A DNA stretch of 64,000 nt from an uncultured Eubacteriales bacterium. GTDB lineage: Bacteria > Bacillota > Clostridia > Oscillospirales > Oscillospiraceae. The notes beneath the pieces are model-generated. The model was not told the DNA's origin and ran no database searches. It saw only the letters and a program-made list of their open reading frames with translations. The translations under genes and the position numbers were made by a program. Location: contig USGS01000001.1 of the NCBI GenBank assembly GCA_900554275.1, positions 58,681-122,680 of the forward strand, read 5' to 3'. The first letter of the stretch is position 1. Every line of letters begins with the position of its first letter. Below, piece by piece: positions 8,571 through 16,808 of the stretch.

Positions 8571-9269
8571 ATGGATGACCGTCAGCTGCCCCACTACCAC
8601 GGCGAAGAGCCCACCCATACCGACGTGATCCGCCAGCTGCTGGACAGGGCGGATACCTTCCAGCGACTGGCGGACATTTTTCGCCAGCTGGGCGACGCCA
8701 ACCGCATCCGCATCTTCTGGCTGCTGTGCCACTGCGAGGAGTGCGTGGTGAACATCGCCGCCATGATGGATATGTCCAGCCCCGCCGTGTCCCACCACCT
8801 GCGGACGCTGCGTGACAGCGGACTGCTGGTCACGCGGCGGGACGGCAAGGAGGTGTACTACCACGCCGCCGACACCGCCCAGGCCCGGCTGCTCCACGAG
8901 ATGGTCGAGCAGGTCATGGACGTGGCCTGTCCCCAGTGGCGCTCCCAGGCGGAGCAGGTGCAGCTCATCCGGGAGATACACGACTACCTGACGGAGCACA
9001 TGGACCGGCGCATCACCATTGACGAGCTGGCCCACCTGTACCCCATCAACCCCACCACACTGAAAGAGGTGTTCAAATCGGTGTATGGCACGTCCATCGC
9101 CGCCCACCTGAAGGAGCACCGGCTGGAAAAGGCATCCCAGCTGCTGCGGGAGACGGGCCTGAGCGTGGCGGAGATCGCCCGTCAGGTGGGCTACGAGAGC
9201 CAAAGCAAGTTCACCGCCGCCTTCAAGGAGCAGTACGGCCTTCTCCCCACCGCCTACCGCAGGACCTGA
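8571..9269 (+). CDS. ArsR-type metal regulator fused to an AraC-type HTH domain
   Basis: 232 residues, about twice the length of a usual ArsR protein. Residues about 28-115 are an ArsR winged helix: LADIFRQLGDANRIRIFWLL, then the alpha-3 segment CHCEECVVNIA (compare ELCVCD of CadC/SmtB), then the recognition helix SSPAVSHHLRTLRDSGLL and the wing GKEVYYH. Residues about 130-232 are an AraC-type double HTH: IHDYLTEHMDRRITIDELAHLY, FKSVYGTSIAAHLKEHRLEKA and VGYESQSKFTAAFKEQYG. It faces the HMA/P-ATPase operon and is the likely metal-responsive regulator. The AraC part could provide a second DNA contact or allow activation. The reading frame is continuous, so the fusion is not a sequencing join inside a gap. 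Start chosen by GGGAGG 10 bases upstream. Confidence 0.9.
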   Translation: MDDRQLPHYHGEEPTHTDVIRQLLDRADTFQRLADIFRQLGDANRIRIFWLLCHCEECVVNIAAMMDMSSPAVSHHLRTLRDSGLLVTRRDGKEVYYHAADTAQARLLHEMVEQVMDVACPQWRSQAEQVQLIREIHDYLTEHMDRRITIDELAHLYPINPTTLKEVFKSVYGTSIAAHLKEHRLEKASQLLRETGLSVAEIARQVGYESQSKFTAAFKEQYGLLPTAYRRT

Positions 9270-9298
9270 CCCTCCGCAGGCGCGCCCCCAACAAAACA

Positions 9299-9330
9299 CC
9301 AGGACCTCCGGCCGCAGCCGGAGGTCCTGG
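9299..9330. terminator. Bidirectional terminator
   Basis: A 14-bp perfect stem (9299-9312 with 9317-9330) with loop CGCA between the convergent regulator and asparaginase genes. T-rich flanks are modest on the plus side. Confidence 0.8.
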
Positions 9331-9332
9331 TC

Positions 9333-10337
9333 TCAGTTCTCATATAATATATCCCGCGCCACGGGCCGGTAAAACAGCTTCTCCGCCTCGTCAAAGTCCC
9401 GGGTGCGTCCCAGTATCCACATCAGCTTGGCCACCGCCGCCTCCGTGGTCATGTCGTATGCCTCCAGCAGCCGCAGCGTGCTTTTCAGCCGCCCGCCCAC
9501 GTGATACACCGTCAGGTCGCTGCCCTCGTTGGGCACCTGGGTGGTCATGACCACGATCTTGCCCCGCTCCACGCCCCGGCGGATGATGTCGTAATAGCTG
9601 TCGTCCCCCTCGTATTCCGGCAGACCGCCTACGCCGAAGGACTCGATGACCAGCCCGTCATACCGCTCCAGCATGAATTCCAGCACCGCCGCCGGCGTGC
9701 CGGGGATCAGCTTCAGCAGCCCCACGTTATCGTCCAGCCTGTCGTAGAACAGCGGCCTGGGATAGCAGGCGCAGCGCATATATTGCAGCAGATGCTCGTC
9801 CTGCACCACCGCCAGGTCGGGATAATTCACGCTGGAAAACGCCTGAAAGCTCTTGGAGCAGGTCTTTCGCGCCCGCGTACCCAGGATCACCTTTCCGTTG
9901 AACACGATCTGCACGCCGCCGCAGCCCCGGCAGGCGTATAAGAACGCGTCCGTCAGGTTGCGCTTGGAGTCCGTGCCGTCGAACCATATGGGCTTCTGCG
10001 CCCCGGTGAGGATGATGGGCTTGGGGCTGCCCTGGATGAGATAGCTCAGCGCCGCGGCGGTGTAGGCCATGGTGTCCGTGCCGTGGGAGATGACAAAGCC
10101 GTCATAGTCGTCATACCGCTCCCGGATGGTCTGTGCCGCGCCCAGCCAGTGGGCCGGGCGGATGTTGGTGCTGTCCAGACTGTATAGCTGGATGCAGTCC
10201 ACGTGGCACAGCTCCCCGATTCGGGGCACGAAGGATAAAAGCTGCGCGCTGTTCAGCTCCGGTGTCAGCCCGGAGGGTGACATCTCGCTGGCGATGGTGC
10301 CGCCTGTGCCGATCATCAGAATACGCTTCACGGTCAT
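9333..10337 (-). CDS. ansA: L-asparaginase, cytoplasmic type I
   Basis: 334 residues, normal for the family, with no signal peptide. It hydrolyses L-asparagine to aspartate and ammonia. The first catalytic Thr lies in GTGGTIAS near the N-terminus and the second in SHGTDTMAYTAAALSYL (around residue 85). The ILTGAQKP motif is also present. The start overlaps the stop of the upstream phosphoesterase by 4 bases, so the two are translationally coupled. Close relatives include glutaminase-asparaginases, but the lack of a leader and the short form favour the housekeeping AnsA type. Confidence 0.93.
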   Translation of the reverse strand: MTVKRILMIGTGGTIASEMSPSGLTPELNSAQLLSFVPRIGELCHVDCIQLYSLDSTNIRPAHWLGAAQTIRERYDDYDGFVISHGTDTMAYTAAALSYLIQGSPKPIILTGAQKPIWFDGTDSKRNLTDAFLYACRGCGGVQIVFNGKVILGTRARKTCSKSFQAFSSVNYPDLAVVQDEHLLQYMRCACYPRPLFYDRLDDNVGLLKLIPGTPAAVLEFMLERYDGLVIESFGVGGLPEYEGDDSYYDIIRRGVERGKIVVMTTQVPNEGSDLTVYHVGGRLKSTLRLLEAYDMTTEAAVAKLMWILGRTRDFDEAEKLFYRPVARDILYEN

Positions 10338-11422
10338 ACCTCCCTGTTGTCCATAGCGGCCACGCCGAACCGTGCGGCCAGCTCAATGCGCCGGCGTGTC
10401 TCGTCGTCCCCGCCGTCGTACTCCCGCCGCAGCTCCTGCAAAAAGAGTCCCCTTAGCGTGTCCTCGCCGCACTTGTCCCATATCTCCCGGCGCACGGTGG
10501 TCTCATCCCGCAGCTGCAGGGCGAAAAACCGCCCCTCCAGCGACTGCTGCAGCAGCGGCAGCCGCACCGGCTCCTCCGGTGTTCCCACCAGCCGCAGCCG
10601 GCATATATCCTCCGCCGTGTCCTGGGGCAGCAGCCGCTCCACGGCGGCCAGCGGATCGCCATCGGTGACGTCTGCCTCCCAAATACGATAGCGGCGGCGG
10701 GCGAAGGCCACGAACCGCAGCTCCGCCGTCCCCGGCCCGATGTCGCCGTACAGAAAACCCTTGTCCCCCAGCTCATCAAAGCCCCGGCCCTCCGGACAGC
10801 CGCAGTAGCCGTAGGCCACCCGGCCCGCCCGCACCACGCCGGTACAGCTGTGGACATGGCCCAGCGCCAGATAATCCAGCCCGCTGGCGGCGATGGATGC
10901 CGTGGTCAGCGGGCGGTAGCGGCTGTCGCCGCCGGTGACGTCGCCGTGGAGCAGGCCGATGTGGACCAGTCCGTCCTCCGGGGCGGTGAACCCCGCCAGC
11001 ACGTGGTCCTCCGGCATCTCAGGGGCTGTGAAGGCCGCGCCGTATACGGTGCAGCCCAGCTCCGGGAACGTGACGGCCTGCATCCGGTCCTCCGTAAAGA
11101 CATGCACATTGTCGGGCCACAGCGTCCGGGCATACGGCCCGTCCGCCGTGTAGGGGTCGTGGTTGCCGGGGGCTATGACCACCCTGCCCCGGAACGCGCC
11201 CAGCGCCCGGGCCAGCAGCGGCGCGGTGTCGCCCCGCAGCTCGCCGCCGTCGAACAGATCTCCCGCCAGCAGCAGAAGCTGCACCCCGCGGTCGTTGGCC
11301 CACTCCACCAGCCGCTCCGGGCTGCGGCGGCTCTCCGCCCGGCGCTGCCGGGCCTGCTCCGCTGTCAGCGCGCCGAAGGCACTGTCCAAATGGAAGTCCG
11401 CCGCGTGCAGTACCCGCACCAC
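10334..11422 (-). CDS. SbcD/YhaO-like metallophosphoesterase (putative DNA exonuclease subunit)
   Basis: 362 residues. The calcineurin-like metal motifs appear in order: HAADFHLDS (D-x-H, residues 6-14), LAGDLFDGGE (GD), APGNHDP (GNH), LLHGDV and LGHVHS (GHxH). Such proteins act as the Mre11/SbcD nuclease subunit with an SbcC/YhaN ATPase, cutting DNA ends or hairpins. No SMC-like partner is next to it here, so the partner would be elsewhere or lost. It overlaps ansA by 4 bases and follows ybaK with a 1-base gap, so the three are one transcript. Confidence 0.85.
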   Translation of the reverse strand: MVRVLHAADFHLDSAFGALTAEQARQRRAESRRSPERLVEWANDRGVQLLLLAGDLFDGGELRGDTAPLLARALGAFRGRVVIAPGNHDPYTADGPYARTLWPDNVHVFTEDRMQAVTFPELGCTVYGAAFTAPEMPEDHVLAGFTAPEDGLVHIGLLHGDVTGGDSRYRPLTTASIAASGLDYLALGHVHSCTGVVRAGRVAYGYCGCPEGRGFDELGDKGFLYGDIGPGTAELRFVAFARRRYRIWEADVTDGDPLAAVERLLPQDTAEDICRLRLVGTPEEPVRLPLLQQSLEGRFFALQLRDETTVRREIWDKCGEDTLRGLFLQELRREYDGGDDETRRRIELAARFGVAAMDNREV

Positions 11423-11423
11423 G

Positions 11424-11912
11424 TCAGGCCTCCTCCGGCTGCCAGCCCTTGCACACGTCCACCCACTGGGCGAAGTTCTTGCCGCAGCAGCGCTCCAGCT
11501 CGTCGCAGGTCAGCTCAATGGCGCTGGCGGCGCTGCCCACAGCGGGGAACACGGTGTCGAACCGTTTCAGCGACACGTCCAGATACGTTTTCACATCGTC
11601 GGGCAGGGCAAAGGGACACACACCGCCCACAGCGTGGCCGATGCGCTCCACCGCCTCCTCGTGGGTGAGCATCTTGGCCTTCGTGCCGAAGAAATGCTTG
11701 TACTTGCTGTTGTCCACCTTGGCGTCTCCTGCGGCCACGATGAGGATGGGAGCTTCCCCGATCTTGAAGCTCAGGGTCTTGGCGATCCGCGCGCCCTCCA
11801 CGCCCACGGCCATGGCCGCCAGCTCCACCGTGGCGCTGGACACCTCAAATTCCCGCATACGGTCGGCCACACCGTAGGGTTTCAAGTATTCTCTCACTTT
11901 TTCCACTGACAT
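11424..11912 (-). CDS. YbaK/ProX-type aminoacyl-tRNA deacylase
   Basis: 162 residues from the ATG at 11912, which has an AGGAG site 14 bases upstream. An in-frame TTG nine codons earlier has no ribosome site. The fold is the YbaK/INS domain, with AKTLSFKIGE, the conserved KVDNSKYKHFFGTKAKML segment (the K for substrate handling) and the G-V-C-P-F-A loop near the C-terminus. Such enzymes hydrolyse mischarged Cys- or Ala-tRNAs. Substrate class cannot be decided by eye. First gene of the ybaK/phosphoesterase/ansA transcript. Confidence 0.9.
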   Translation of the reverse strand: MSVEKVREYLKPYGVADRMREFEVSSATVELAAMAVGVEGARIAKTLSFKIGEAPILIVAAGDAKVDNSKYKHFFGTKAKMLTHEEAVERIGHAVGGVCPFALPDDVKTYLDVSLKRFDTVFPAVGSAASAIELTCDELERCCGKNFAQWVDVCKGWQPEEA

Positions 11913-11981
11913 AGGTATATTTTTCACTCCTGTATTCAAGTTTATTAAAGATTTTTCCAGTCCGTTTTTCTCGATTTATGG

Positions 11982-12758
11982 TTATTTAATCTCTATTCTA
12001 TACACTTTTTCGCACAATCCCGTGTCGCTGTTCAGGGTAAACACGCACCCCTGGGCGGTACACGGCCCTTCCGCCGCCCGGTAGCGGCCCGGCAGCCCGC
12101 CCAGGAAAAACTCCATGGACTGGGCCGGCTCAACGCCCAGCACCGACTCGTCCGGCCCTGTCATACCAAGGTCTGTCACGTAGCCCGTTCCCTTTTTGAA
12201 CACCCGCATATCCGCGGTGGGCACATGGGTGTGCGTGCCCCACAGAGCCGACACCCGACCATCTAAATAATAGGCCAGCGCCAGCTTTTCACTGGTGGCC
12301 TGTGCGTGAAATTCCACCAGCGTAAATGTGGCCTTCTCCTCTGTTTTCAGCAGCTTGTCCGCCGTAAAAAACGGATTATCCGCGTTGAAATCAAGGCCGC
12401 AGCGTCCGATAAGCGGAAAAATCGCAACGGAAACCGCCCCTAAAGCCACCCGCAGATACCCGTGTCCCGGGGCGCGGCCCGTGAAGTTGGCAGGCCGCAG
12501 AATATACGCTTCATCGTCTAAATAGGACGCGATCTGAGGCTTGCCGAAGGTGTGGTTGCCCAGGGTGATCACGTCCGCCCCGGCGGCAAACAGCGCCTGC
12601 GCCTGATCCCGCGTCAGACCGCTGCCGGAGATGTTCTCCCCGTTGACCACGGTGAAATCGATACCCTGCTCCCGCTTGAAAGCCCGGAGCTTCTTCTCCA
12701 ACAGTGTCAAGCCTGTCTCGCTGGCCACGTCGCCCAGCGCCAATACTTTGAACTCCGT
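11982..12758 (-). CDS. ymdB: YmdB-like metallophosphoesterase (2',3'-cAMP phosphodiesterase family)
   Basis: About 258 residues. Motifs match the TIGR00282/YmdB family: ALGDVASETG (GD), VNGENISGSGL (NGEN), LGNHTFGK (GNH), FHAQATSEK and GTHTHVPTAD (GTHTH). In Bacillus YmdB hydrolyses 2',3'-cAMP and influences biofilm and motility, and it sits next to rny; here only one lipoprotein gene separates the two. The start is odd: the AAAGGAGG site is followed 8 bases later by ACG (12758-12756), which would give T/M-E-F-K-V-L-A-L-G-D. The first normal start codon is a TTG at 12743, 23 bases from the ribosome site, and it would clip the first beta strand. I list the ACG position; the TTG is the alternative. 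Confidence 0.85.
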   Translation of the reverse strand, partial: TEFKVLALGDVASETGLTLLEKKLRAFKREQGIDFTVVNGENISGSGLTRDQAQALFAAGADVITLGNHTFGKPQIASYLDDEAYILRPANFTGRAPGHGYLRVALGAVSVAIFPLIGRCGLDFNADNPFFTADKLLKTEEKATFTLVEFHAQATSEKLALAYYLDGRVSALWGTHTHVPTADMRVFKKGTGYVTDLGMTGPDESVLGVEPAQSMEFFLGGLPGRYRAAEGPCTAQGCVFTLNSDTGLCEKVYRIEIK

Positions 12759-12802
12759 AAAACGCGCCTCCTTTGCATTTTCAGCTCATTTTTGCAACTT
12801 TT

Positions 12803-14071
12803 TCACTCGTTCCAACCAATAATTTTTGTCAGCTGGCGGTTGGTATAATAGTACGCCGACGCAGGGAAATTCCGCAGATCCGCCGTGTTGGAGCACAGCA
12901 GATAGTCGATGGGCAGGCCGTTTTCATCCCGGATCACGTCCAAAATGACGGTGGTGTGGTTGGCCGGCTCATCCACGCCCATGGTGATGATGTCGCCGGT
13001 CTCGCCGCTGAAATAGGGTGCGTTGACCACCGCCGCCAGGCCGTGCTCCCGCTCCGCCGCGGCGTAGTCCAAGAACCAGCCCACGTTGACCCAGGGCAGG
13101 GTGGTGCTGTGCTGGCTGAACCAGTACCAGCCCGTCTCATAGCCGCCGGAGGTATCCATAGGAATGCCGCCGGCCAGCAGCACCTGCGAGCCGAAGTTCA
13201 TGCAGTTGCCGCCGTAGTCATCATAGGCCATAAAGCCGGGATTGCGCCGTCCCACATAGGCCAGCATATACTCCCGGGCGGCCTGACGGTCATAGGGGTG
13301 GTCGGCGGTGACGGCGACGGTCAGCCCCTCCCGGGGCAGGTCGCGGCGGGCCTCGATGTAGTCGGTGATGGCTGGGAAATGGTTGTCCTGCCGGGTAGTG
13401 CGGTCGTAGTCTGCGCTGTAATAGGCGTTGTCGTCGGACACGTGGGAGACGATGCGCCAGCGATCGCCGCCGATGCTGCGGAGCGTAAACGTATGCTTGA
13501 TGCCGAACTGCTCAGAGGGAATACCGTCCAGCCCGGCGAAGTAGACCACGTTGCTCTCCTTCAGCACCACATCCACGTCGCCTTCCGTCTCCGGAGACGG
13601 CTCGAGGGACGTGCAGCGCAGGGAGTAGCTATAGGAGGTCATAGTCAGGTCGATGGGCGACAGGCGGCGGATGATGCACAGGTCGTGCCAGATAGTCTTG
13701 TGGTACACCGTCTCGTCCACAGTGGTGAACAGATCGGAGGGGTCAATGACCTCCAGCGCGGAGATGGACTGATAATAGCAGTCCATGAAATCCAAAAGCA
13801 GCAGCTCCTGTCCCACGGTCATGCCCTTATCCGCCGCGCCGCTGATGCGCTCAAAGGAGGCGCTGACAGGGGTGGGGTCGCTGCCCCACACCGCACCGTG
13901 GCTGCGCTGCCACGTCTTTGTCTCCGGTACGTCGGCGGTAAGATGCTGCTCCTGCTGCTCCGTCTGTCCCGGCCCCTCCAAAGGATCAGTGTTCTCCTTT
14001 TTCAGTGCGGCGCAGGCGGTCAGTGTCAGGAGCAGGGCCAAAAGCAAGGCGGTAGCCAACACACGTTTCAT
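12803..14071 (-). CDS. Lipoprotein with amidase-like (Amidase_6 type) domain
   Basis: 422 residues from the ATG at 14071, preceded by GGGGAGG. The N-terminus is a lipoprotein signal (ATALLLALLLTLTAC; lipobox Cys near residue 20), so it is membrane-anchored outside the cell. A middle region of about 230 residues has no recognised domain. The C-terminal part (about 280-422) has the putative papain-like layout of Amidase_6: Y-G-G-N-C-M-N-F-G-S with the candidate nucleophile Cys, and EPANHTTVILDV with the candidate His. It lies between rny and ymdB. A wall-related hydrolase is a reasonable inference; no substrate can be named. Confidence 0.85.
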   Translation of the reverse strand: MKRVLATALLLALLLTLTACAALKKENTDPLEGPGQTEQQEQHLTADVPETKTWQRSHGAVWGSDPTPVSASFERISGAADKGMTVGQELLLLDFMDCYYQSISALEVIDPSDLFTTVDETVYHKTIWHDLCIIRRLSPIDLTMTSYSYSLRCTSLEPSPETEGDVDVVLKESNVVYFAGLDGIPSEQFGIKHTFTLRSIGGDRWRIVSHVSDDNAYYSADYDRTTRQDNHFPAITDYIEARRDLPREGLTVAVTADHPYDRQAAREYMLAYVGRRNPGFMAYDDYGGNCMNFGSQVLLAGGIPMDTSGGYETGWYWFSQHSTTLPWVNVGWFLDYAAAEREHGLAAVVNAPYFSGETGDIITMGVDEPANHTTVILDVIRDENGLPIDYLLCSNTADLRNFPASAYYYTNRQLTKIIGWNE

Positions 14072-14132
14072 ACTATATCCTCCCCAAAAGCGCGGTGTTT
14101 TTCTTTCCTCTTCGCGGTTATTATAGCAGAAC

Positions 14133-14163
14133 AAAACCCGGTGTGCAACGCACACCGGGTTTT
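14133..14163 (-). terminator. Terminator after rny
   Basis: A 14-bp perfect stem (14133-14146 with 14150-14163) with loop AAC, ending on the minus strand in a TTTT arm followed by G and T bases. It separates RNase Y from the downstream lipoprotein gene. Confidence 0.85.
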
Positions 14164-14178
14164 CCGGACAGGGAATTT

Positions 14179-15729
14179 TTACTTGGCGTACTCCACGACC
14201 TTCGTCTCCCGCAGGACGTGGACCTTGATCTGGCCGGGGTATTCCAGCTCACTCTCGATACGCTTGGCCAGCTCCCGGGCCAGGATGACCATCTCGTCCT
14301 CGCTGACCTGCTCGGGCTTGACCATGACGCGAACCTCGCGGCCGGCCTGAATGGCATAGCTCTTCTCCACGCCGGGATACGAGCCGGTGATCTCCTCCAG
14401 CTTCTGCAGACGCTTGATGTAGTTCTCCAGGTTTTCACGGCGCGCGCCGGGGCGTGCCGCGGAAATGGCGTCCGCCGCCTGCACCAGGCAGGCCACCAGC
14501 GTCTTGCACTCCACGTCACCGTGGTGCGCCTGGATGGCGTGGATGATGTCCTCTTTTTCGCGGTACTTGCGGGCGTATTCCACACCCAGCGCCACGTGGG
14601 TGCCCTCGAACTCGTGATCCAAAGCCTTGCCGATGTCGTGGAGCAGACCGGCGCGCTTGGCGGCGTTCACATCAGCGCCCAGCTCGGCGGCCATCATGCC
14701 GGCGATGTGGCTGACCTCGATGGAGTGCTGCAGCACGTTTTGGCCGTAGCTGGTGCGGTAATGCAGCTTGCCCAGCAGCTTCTGCAGCTCCGGGTGCAGT
14801 CCGCGGACACCGGTCTCCAGCACGGCGCGCTCGCCCTCGGCGCGGATAACGCCGTCCACCTCGCGGCGGGCCTTCTCCACCATCTCCTCGATGTGGGTGG
14901 GGTGGATGCGCCCGTCGGCGATGAGCTTCTCCAGCGCCAGCCGGGCGACCTCCCGGCGAACCGGCTCGAAGCAGGACACGGTGATGGCCTCGGGGGTGTC
15001 GTCGATGATAAGATCCGCGCCGGTCAGTGTTTCCAGCGTGCGAATGTTGCGGCCCTCACGGCCGATGATGCGGCCCTTCATCTCGTCGTTGGGCAGGGGC
15101 ACGACGCTGACGGTGATCTCCGCCACGTGGTCAGCGGCGCAGCGCTGGATAGCGGTGGCCACGATCTCGCGGGCGCGCTGGTCGGCCTCGTCCTTGGCCC
15201 GGGCCTCGATCTCCTTGATCTTCAGCGCCGTCTCGTGGGTCACCTCGGACTCCACCTGGGCGATGAGGTAATCCTTGGCCTGATCCGCCGTGAAGCCGGA
15301 GATGCGCTCCAGCATTTCCGTCTGGCTGCGCTTGATGAGCTTGATCTCCTCCTGCTCCTTGTCCATGGCGGCGTGCTTCTGGGCCAGGGCCTCTTCCTTC
15401 TTTTCGATCATCTCGGTCTTGTGATCGAGATTTTCCTCTTTTTGCTGCAGACGGCGCTCCTGCTTCTGCTGCTCGGCGCGGCGTTCCTTGACTTCCTTCT
15501 CGTATTCGCTGCGGTTTTTCAAAATCTCTTCTTTTGCTTCAAGAAGTGCCTCTCTTTTCTTGTTTTCAGAGCTTTTAATGGCCTCGTTGATGATGCGCGT
15601 GGCTTCGTCCTCCGCGCTGGAGATTTCTTTTTCCGCTACGCCCTTGCGGTAGCGAATGCCGAGGAGGAAAAAGACCACCGCCGCCACCAGGAACGCGGCA
15701 GCTGCCACGATCCAGCCTGTTACGGTCAT
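14179..15729 (-). CDS. rny: Ribonuclease Y
   Basis: 516 residues, the usual length. One N-terminal membrane helix (residues about 5-24) anchors it. A long coiled coil follows (about 30-200, rich in K, E and Q). Then come the KH domain ([25 protein letters not shown]) and the HD phosphohydrolase domain ([12 protein letters not shown], the catalytic HD, with H-S-I-E-V-S-H upstream). RNase Y starts mRNA decay in Firmicutes at the inner membrane. A GGAGG site precedes the ATG. The 5' UTR is about 100 bases, from the promoter at 15835-15863. Confidence 0.97.
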   Translation of the reverse strand: MTVTGWIVAAAAFLVAAVVFFLLGIRYRKGVAEKEISSAEDEATRIINEAIKSSENKKREALLEAKEEILKNRSEYEKEVKERRAEQQKQERRLQQKEENLDHKTEMIEKKEEALAQKHAAMDKEQEEIKLIKRSQTEMLERISGFTADQAKDYLIAQVESEVTHETALKIKEIEARAKDEADQRAREIVATAIQRCAADHVAEITVSVVPLPNDEMKGRIIGREGRNIRTLETLTGADLIIDDTPEAITVSCFEPVRREVARLALEKLIADGRIHPTHIEEMVEKARREVDGVIRAEGERAVLETGVRGLHPELQKLLGKLHYRTSYGQNVLQHSIEVSHIAGMMAAELGADVNAAKRAGLLHDIGKALDHEFEGTHVALGVEYARKYREKEDIIHAIQAHHGDVECKTLVACLVQAADAISAARPGARRENLENYIKRLQKLEEITGSYPGVEKSYAIQAGREVRVMVKPEQVSEDEMVILARELAKRIESELEYPGQIKVHVLRETKVVEYAK

Positions 15730-15834
15730 AGTGCATTCCTCCTATGTTGTGTTGTTGCTCGGGTGATCGCGCAAAATATTGCGTCAGATATAACCGGCGG
15801 GAGGTTATGCTCCTACCGATAATAATCCTTACTA

Positions 15835-15863
15835 ATATTAAACACAATGTCACCCGCTGTCAA
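15835..15863 (-). promoter_or_regulatory. Promoter of rny
   Basis: Minus-strand TTGACA (15863-15858), 17-base spacer, TAATAT (15840-15835). This is the only near-consensus promoter in the gap before rny. Confidence 0.75.
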
Positions 15864-15927
15864 GGGCAAATCGGAAATTTCGTCCCGCTTTTTTGCGGAG
15901 CGGGAAATCTGGTGGGGCGGGCAAGAT

Positions 15928-15947
15928 GCTGCAACGAAGTATCGGCG
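15928..15947 (+). repeat. 20-base repeat, copy A
   Basis: GCTGCAACGAAGTATCGGCG is identical to 24744-24763 and in the same orientation. Both copies lie between genes and both are followed by a short G/C stem with an AAAAG loop region. It is possibly part of a dispersed intergenic element of this genome. Confidence 0.7.
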
Positions 15948-15962
15948 CAAAAGCCCCCGCCG

Positions 15963-16703
15963 TCAGGTGATATAGTCCGCGAAGGCATAGCCAAGAAGCC
16001 CGTTGTACCCCACAGTGTACCAGTCCTGATAGCGGCCGTAGACCGTCACCGGCGCGCCGTCGGGCATGGCCGCCGCCACAGCGCCGTTCAGCGCCGGGGC
16101 GGTCCGTAGGTTCAGCGGTCCGCCCCGAGTCCGGACCGTGCCCCGCCAGGGCGTCAGGGGCACGACAAAGGGCAGCCCGAAATACTCCGTCAGCGACAGC
16201 ACCAGATTGGCGGCGATGGCCTCTAAATTGTTCTCCACCCACAGGGCGTCGGCGGTGTTGTCGTGGTAGCCCAGCTCCAGCAGCACGGAGGGCATATAGG
16301 GCTGGCGCACCTCTCCCAGCGCGGTGGTGGCGCTGGCATAGACCTTGTCGGGCAGAGGGTAGACATCCTTCAGGTTTCTCACGAAGATGCCGGCGGCCCG
16401 TTTGCCGTTGGCACTGCCGGGGTAGTAGAAGGCGATGACGCCCCGCACCGTACCCTCCCGGCTGCCGTCGGTGCTGGCATTGGAGTGGAGGGCCAGGTAG
16501 AAATCGTAGCTGCCGCTGTTGGCCTGACGGATGGAGCTGGCAGCGGTCATATCCGGCGTGTTGCGGGTAAAGCGGATGGTGTTGGCCAGCAGATAGGGCT
16601 CCATGGCGTCGGCCAGCAGGTTCATGAAATATTCCTCGCTGCCCGCGCCGGTAATATAGGAATTGTACTCCTGGGTGGAGGGACTAAGATAGATCCGCGG
16701 CAT
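15963..16703 (-). CDS. N-acetylmuramoyl-L-alanine amidase (Amidase_3) with SH3-like tail
   Basis: 246 residues. Residues about 1-175 resemble Amidase_3 zinc amidases: SEEYFMNLLADAM carries the Glu ligand, YLALHSNAS the His ligand, and VLLELGYHDN the catalytic Glu. Residues about 185-246 are a bacterial SH3 domain (PLNLRTAPALNGAV ... LGYAFADYI). The normal first His motif (D-x-G-H-G) is replaced by SPSTQEYN, so one zinc ligand is not in its usual place. There is no signal peptide, so it is either released by mother-cell lysis, handled by a non-classical route, or acts inside. A GAAAGGGG site fits the ATG. Confidence 0.88.
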   Translation of the reverse strand: MPRIYLSPSTQEYNSYITGAGSEEYFMNLLADAMEPYLLANTIRFTRNTPDMTAASSIRQANSGSYDFYLALHSNASTDGSREGTVRGVIAFYYPGSANGKRAAGIFVRNLKDVYPLPDKVYASATTALGEVRQPYMPSVLLELGYHDNTADALWVENNLEAIAANLVLSLTEYFGLPFVVPLTPWRGTVRTRGGPLNLRTAPALNGAVAAAMPDGAPVTVYGRYQDWYTVGYNGLLGYAFADYIT

Positions 16704-16741
16704 GATGTGTTCCCCTTTCTCATGATCTCTTTACATTTATA

Positions 16742-16770
16742 TGGAAATGCGGGAAAAGATGTGCTATGAT
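16742..16770 (+). promoter_or_regulatory. Candidate promoter for rlmI
   Basis: TGGAAA (16742-16747), 17-base spacer, TGC-TATGAT (16765-16770) with the extended -10 TG. It reads towards rlmI in the divergent gap. Confidence 0.5.
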
Positions 16771-16808
16771 GGGCGGGAATATGAGCTATACGAAAGGAAG
16801 TACACGCC

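Noticed and set aside
6133..8628. Long plus-strand frame opposite the P1B ATPase
   Set aside because: Codon-bias shadow; the minus strand has all P-type ATPase motifs.
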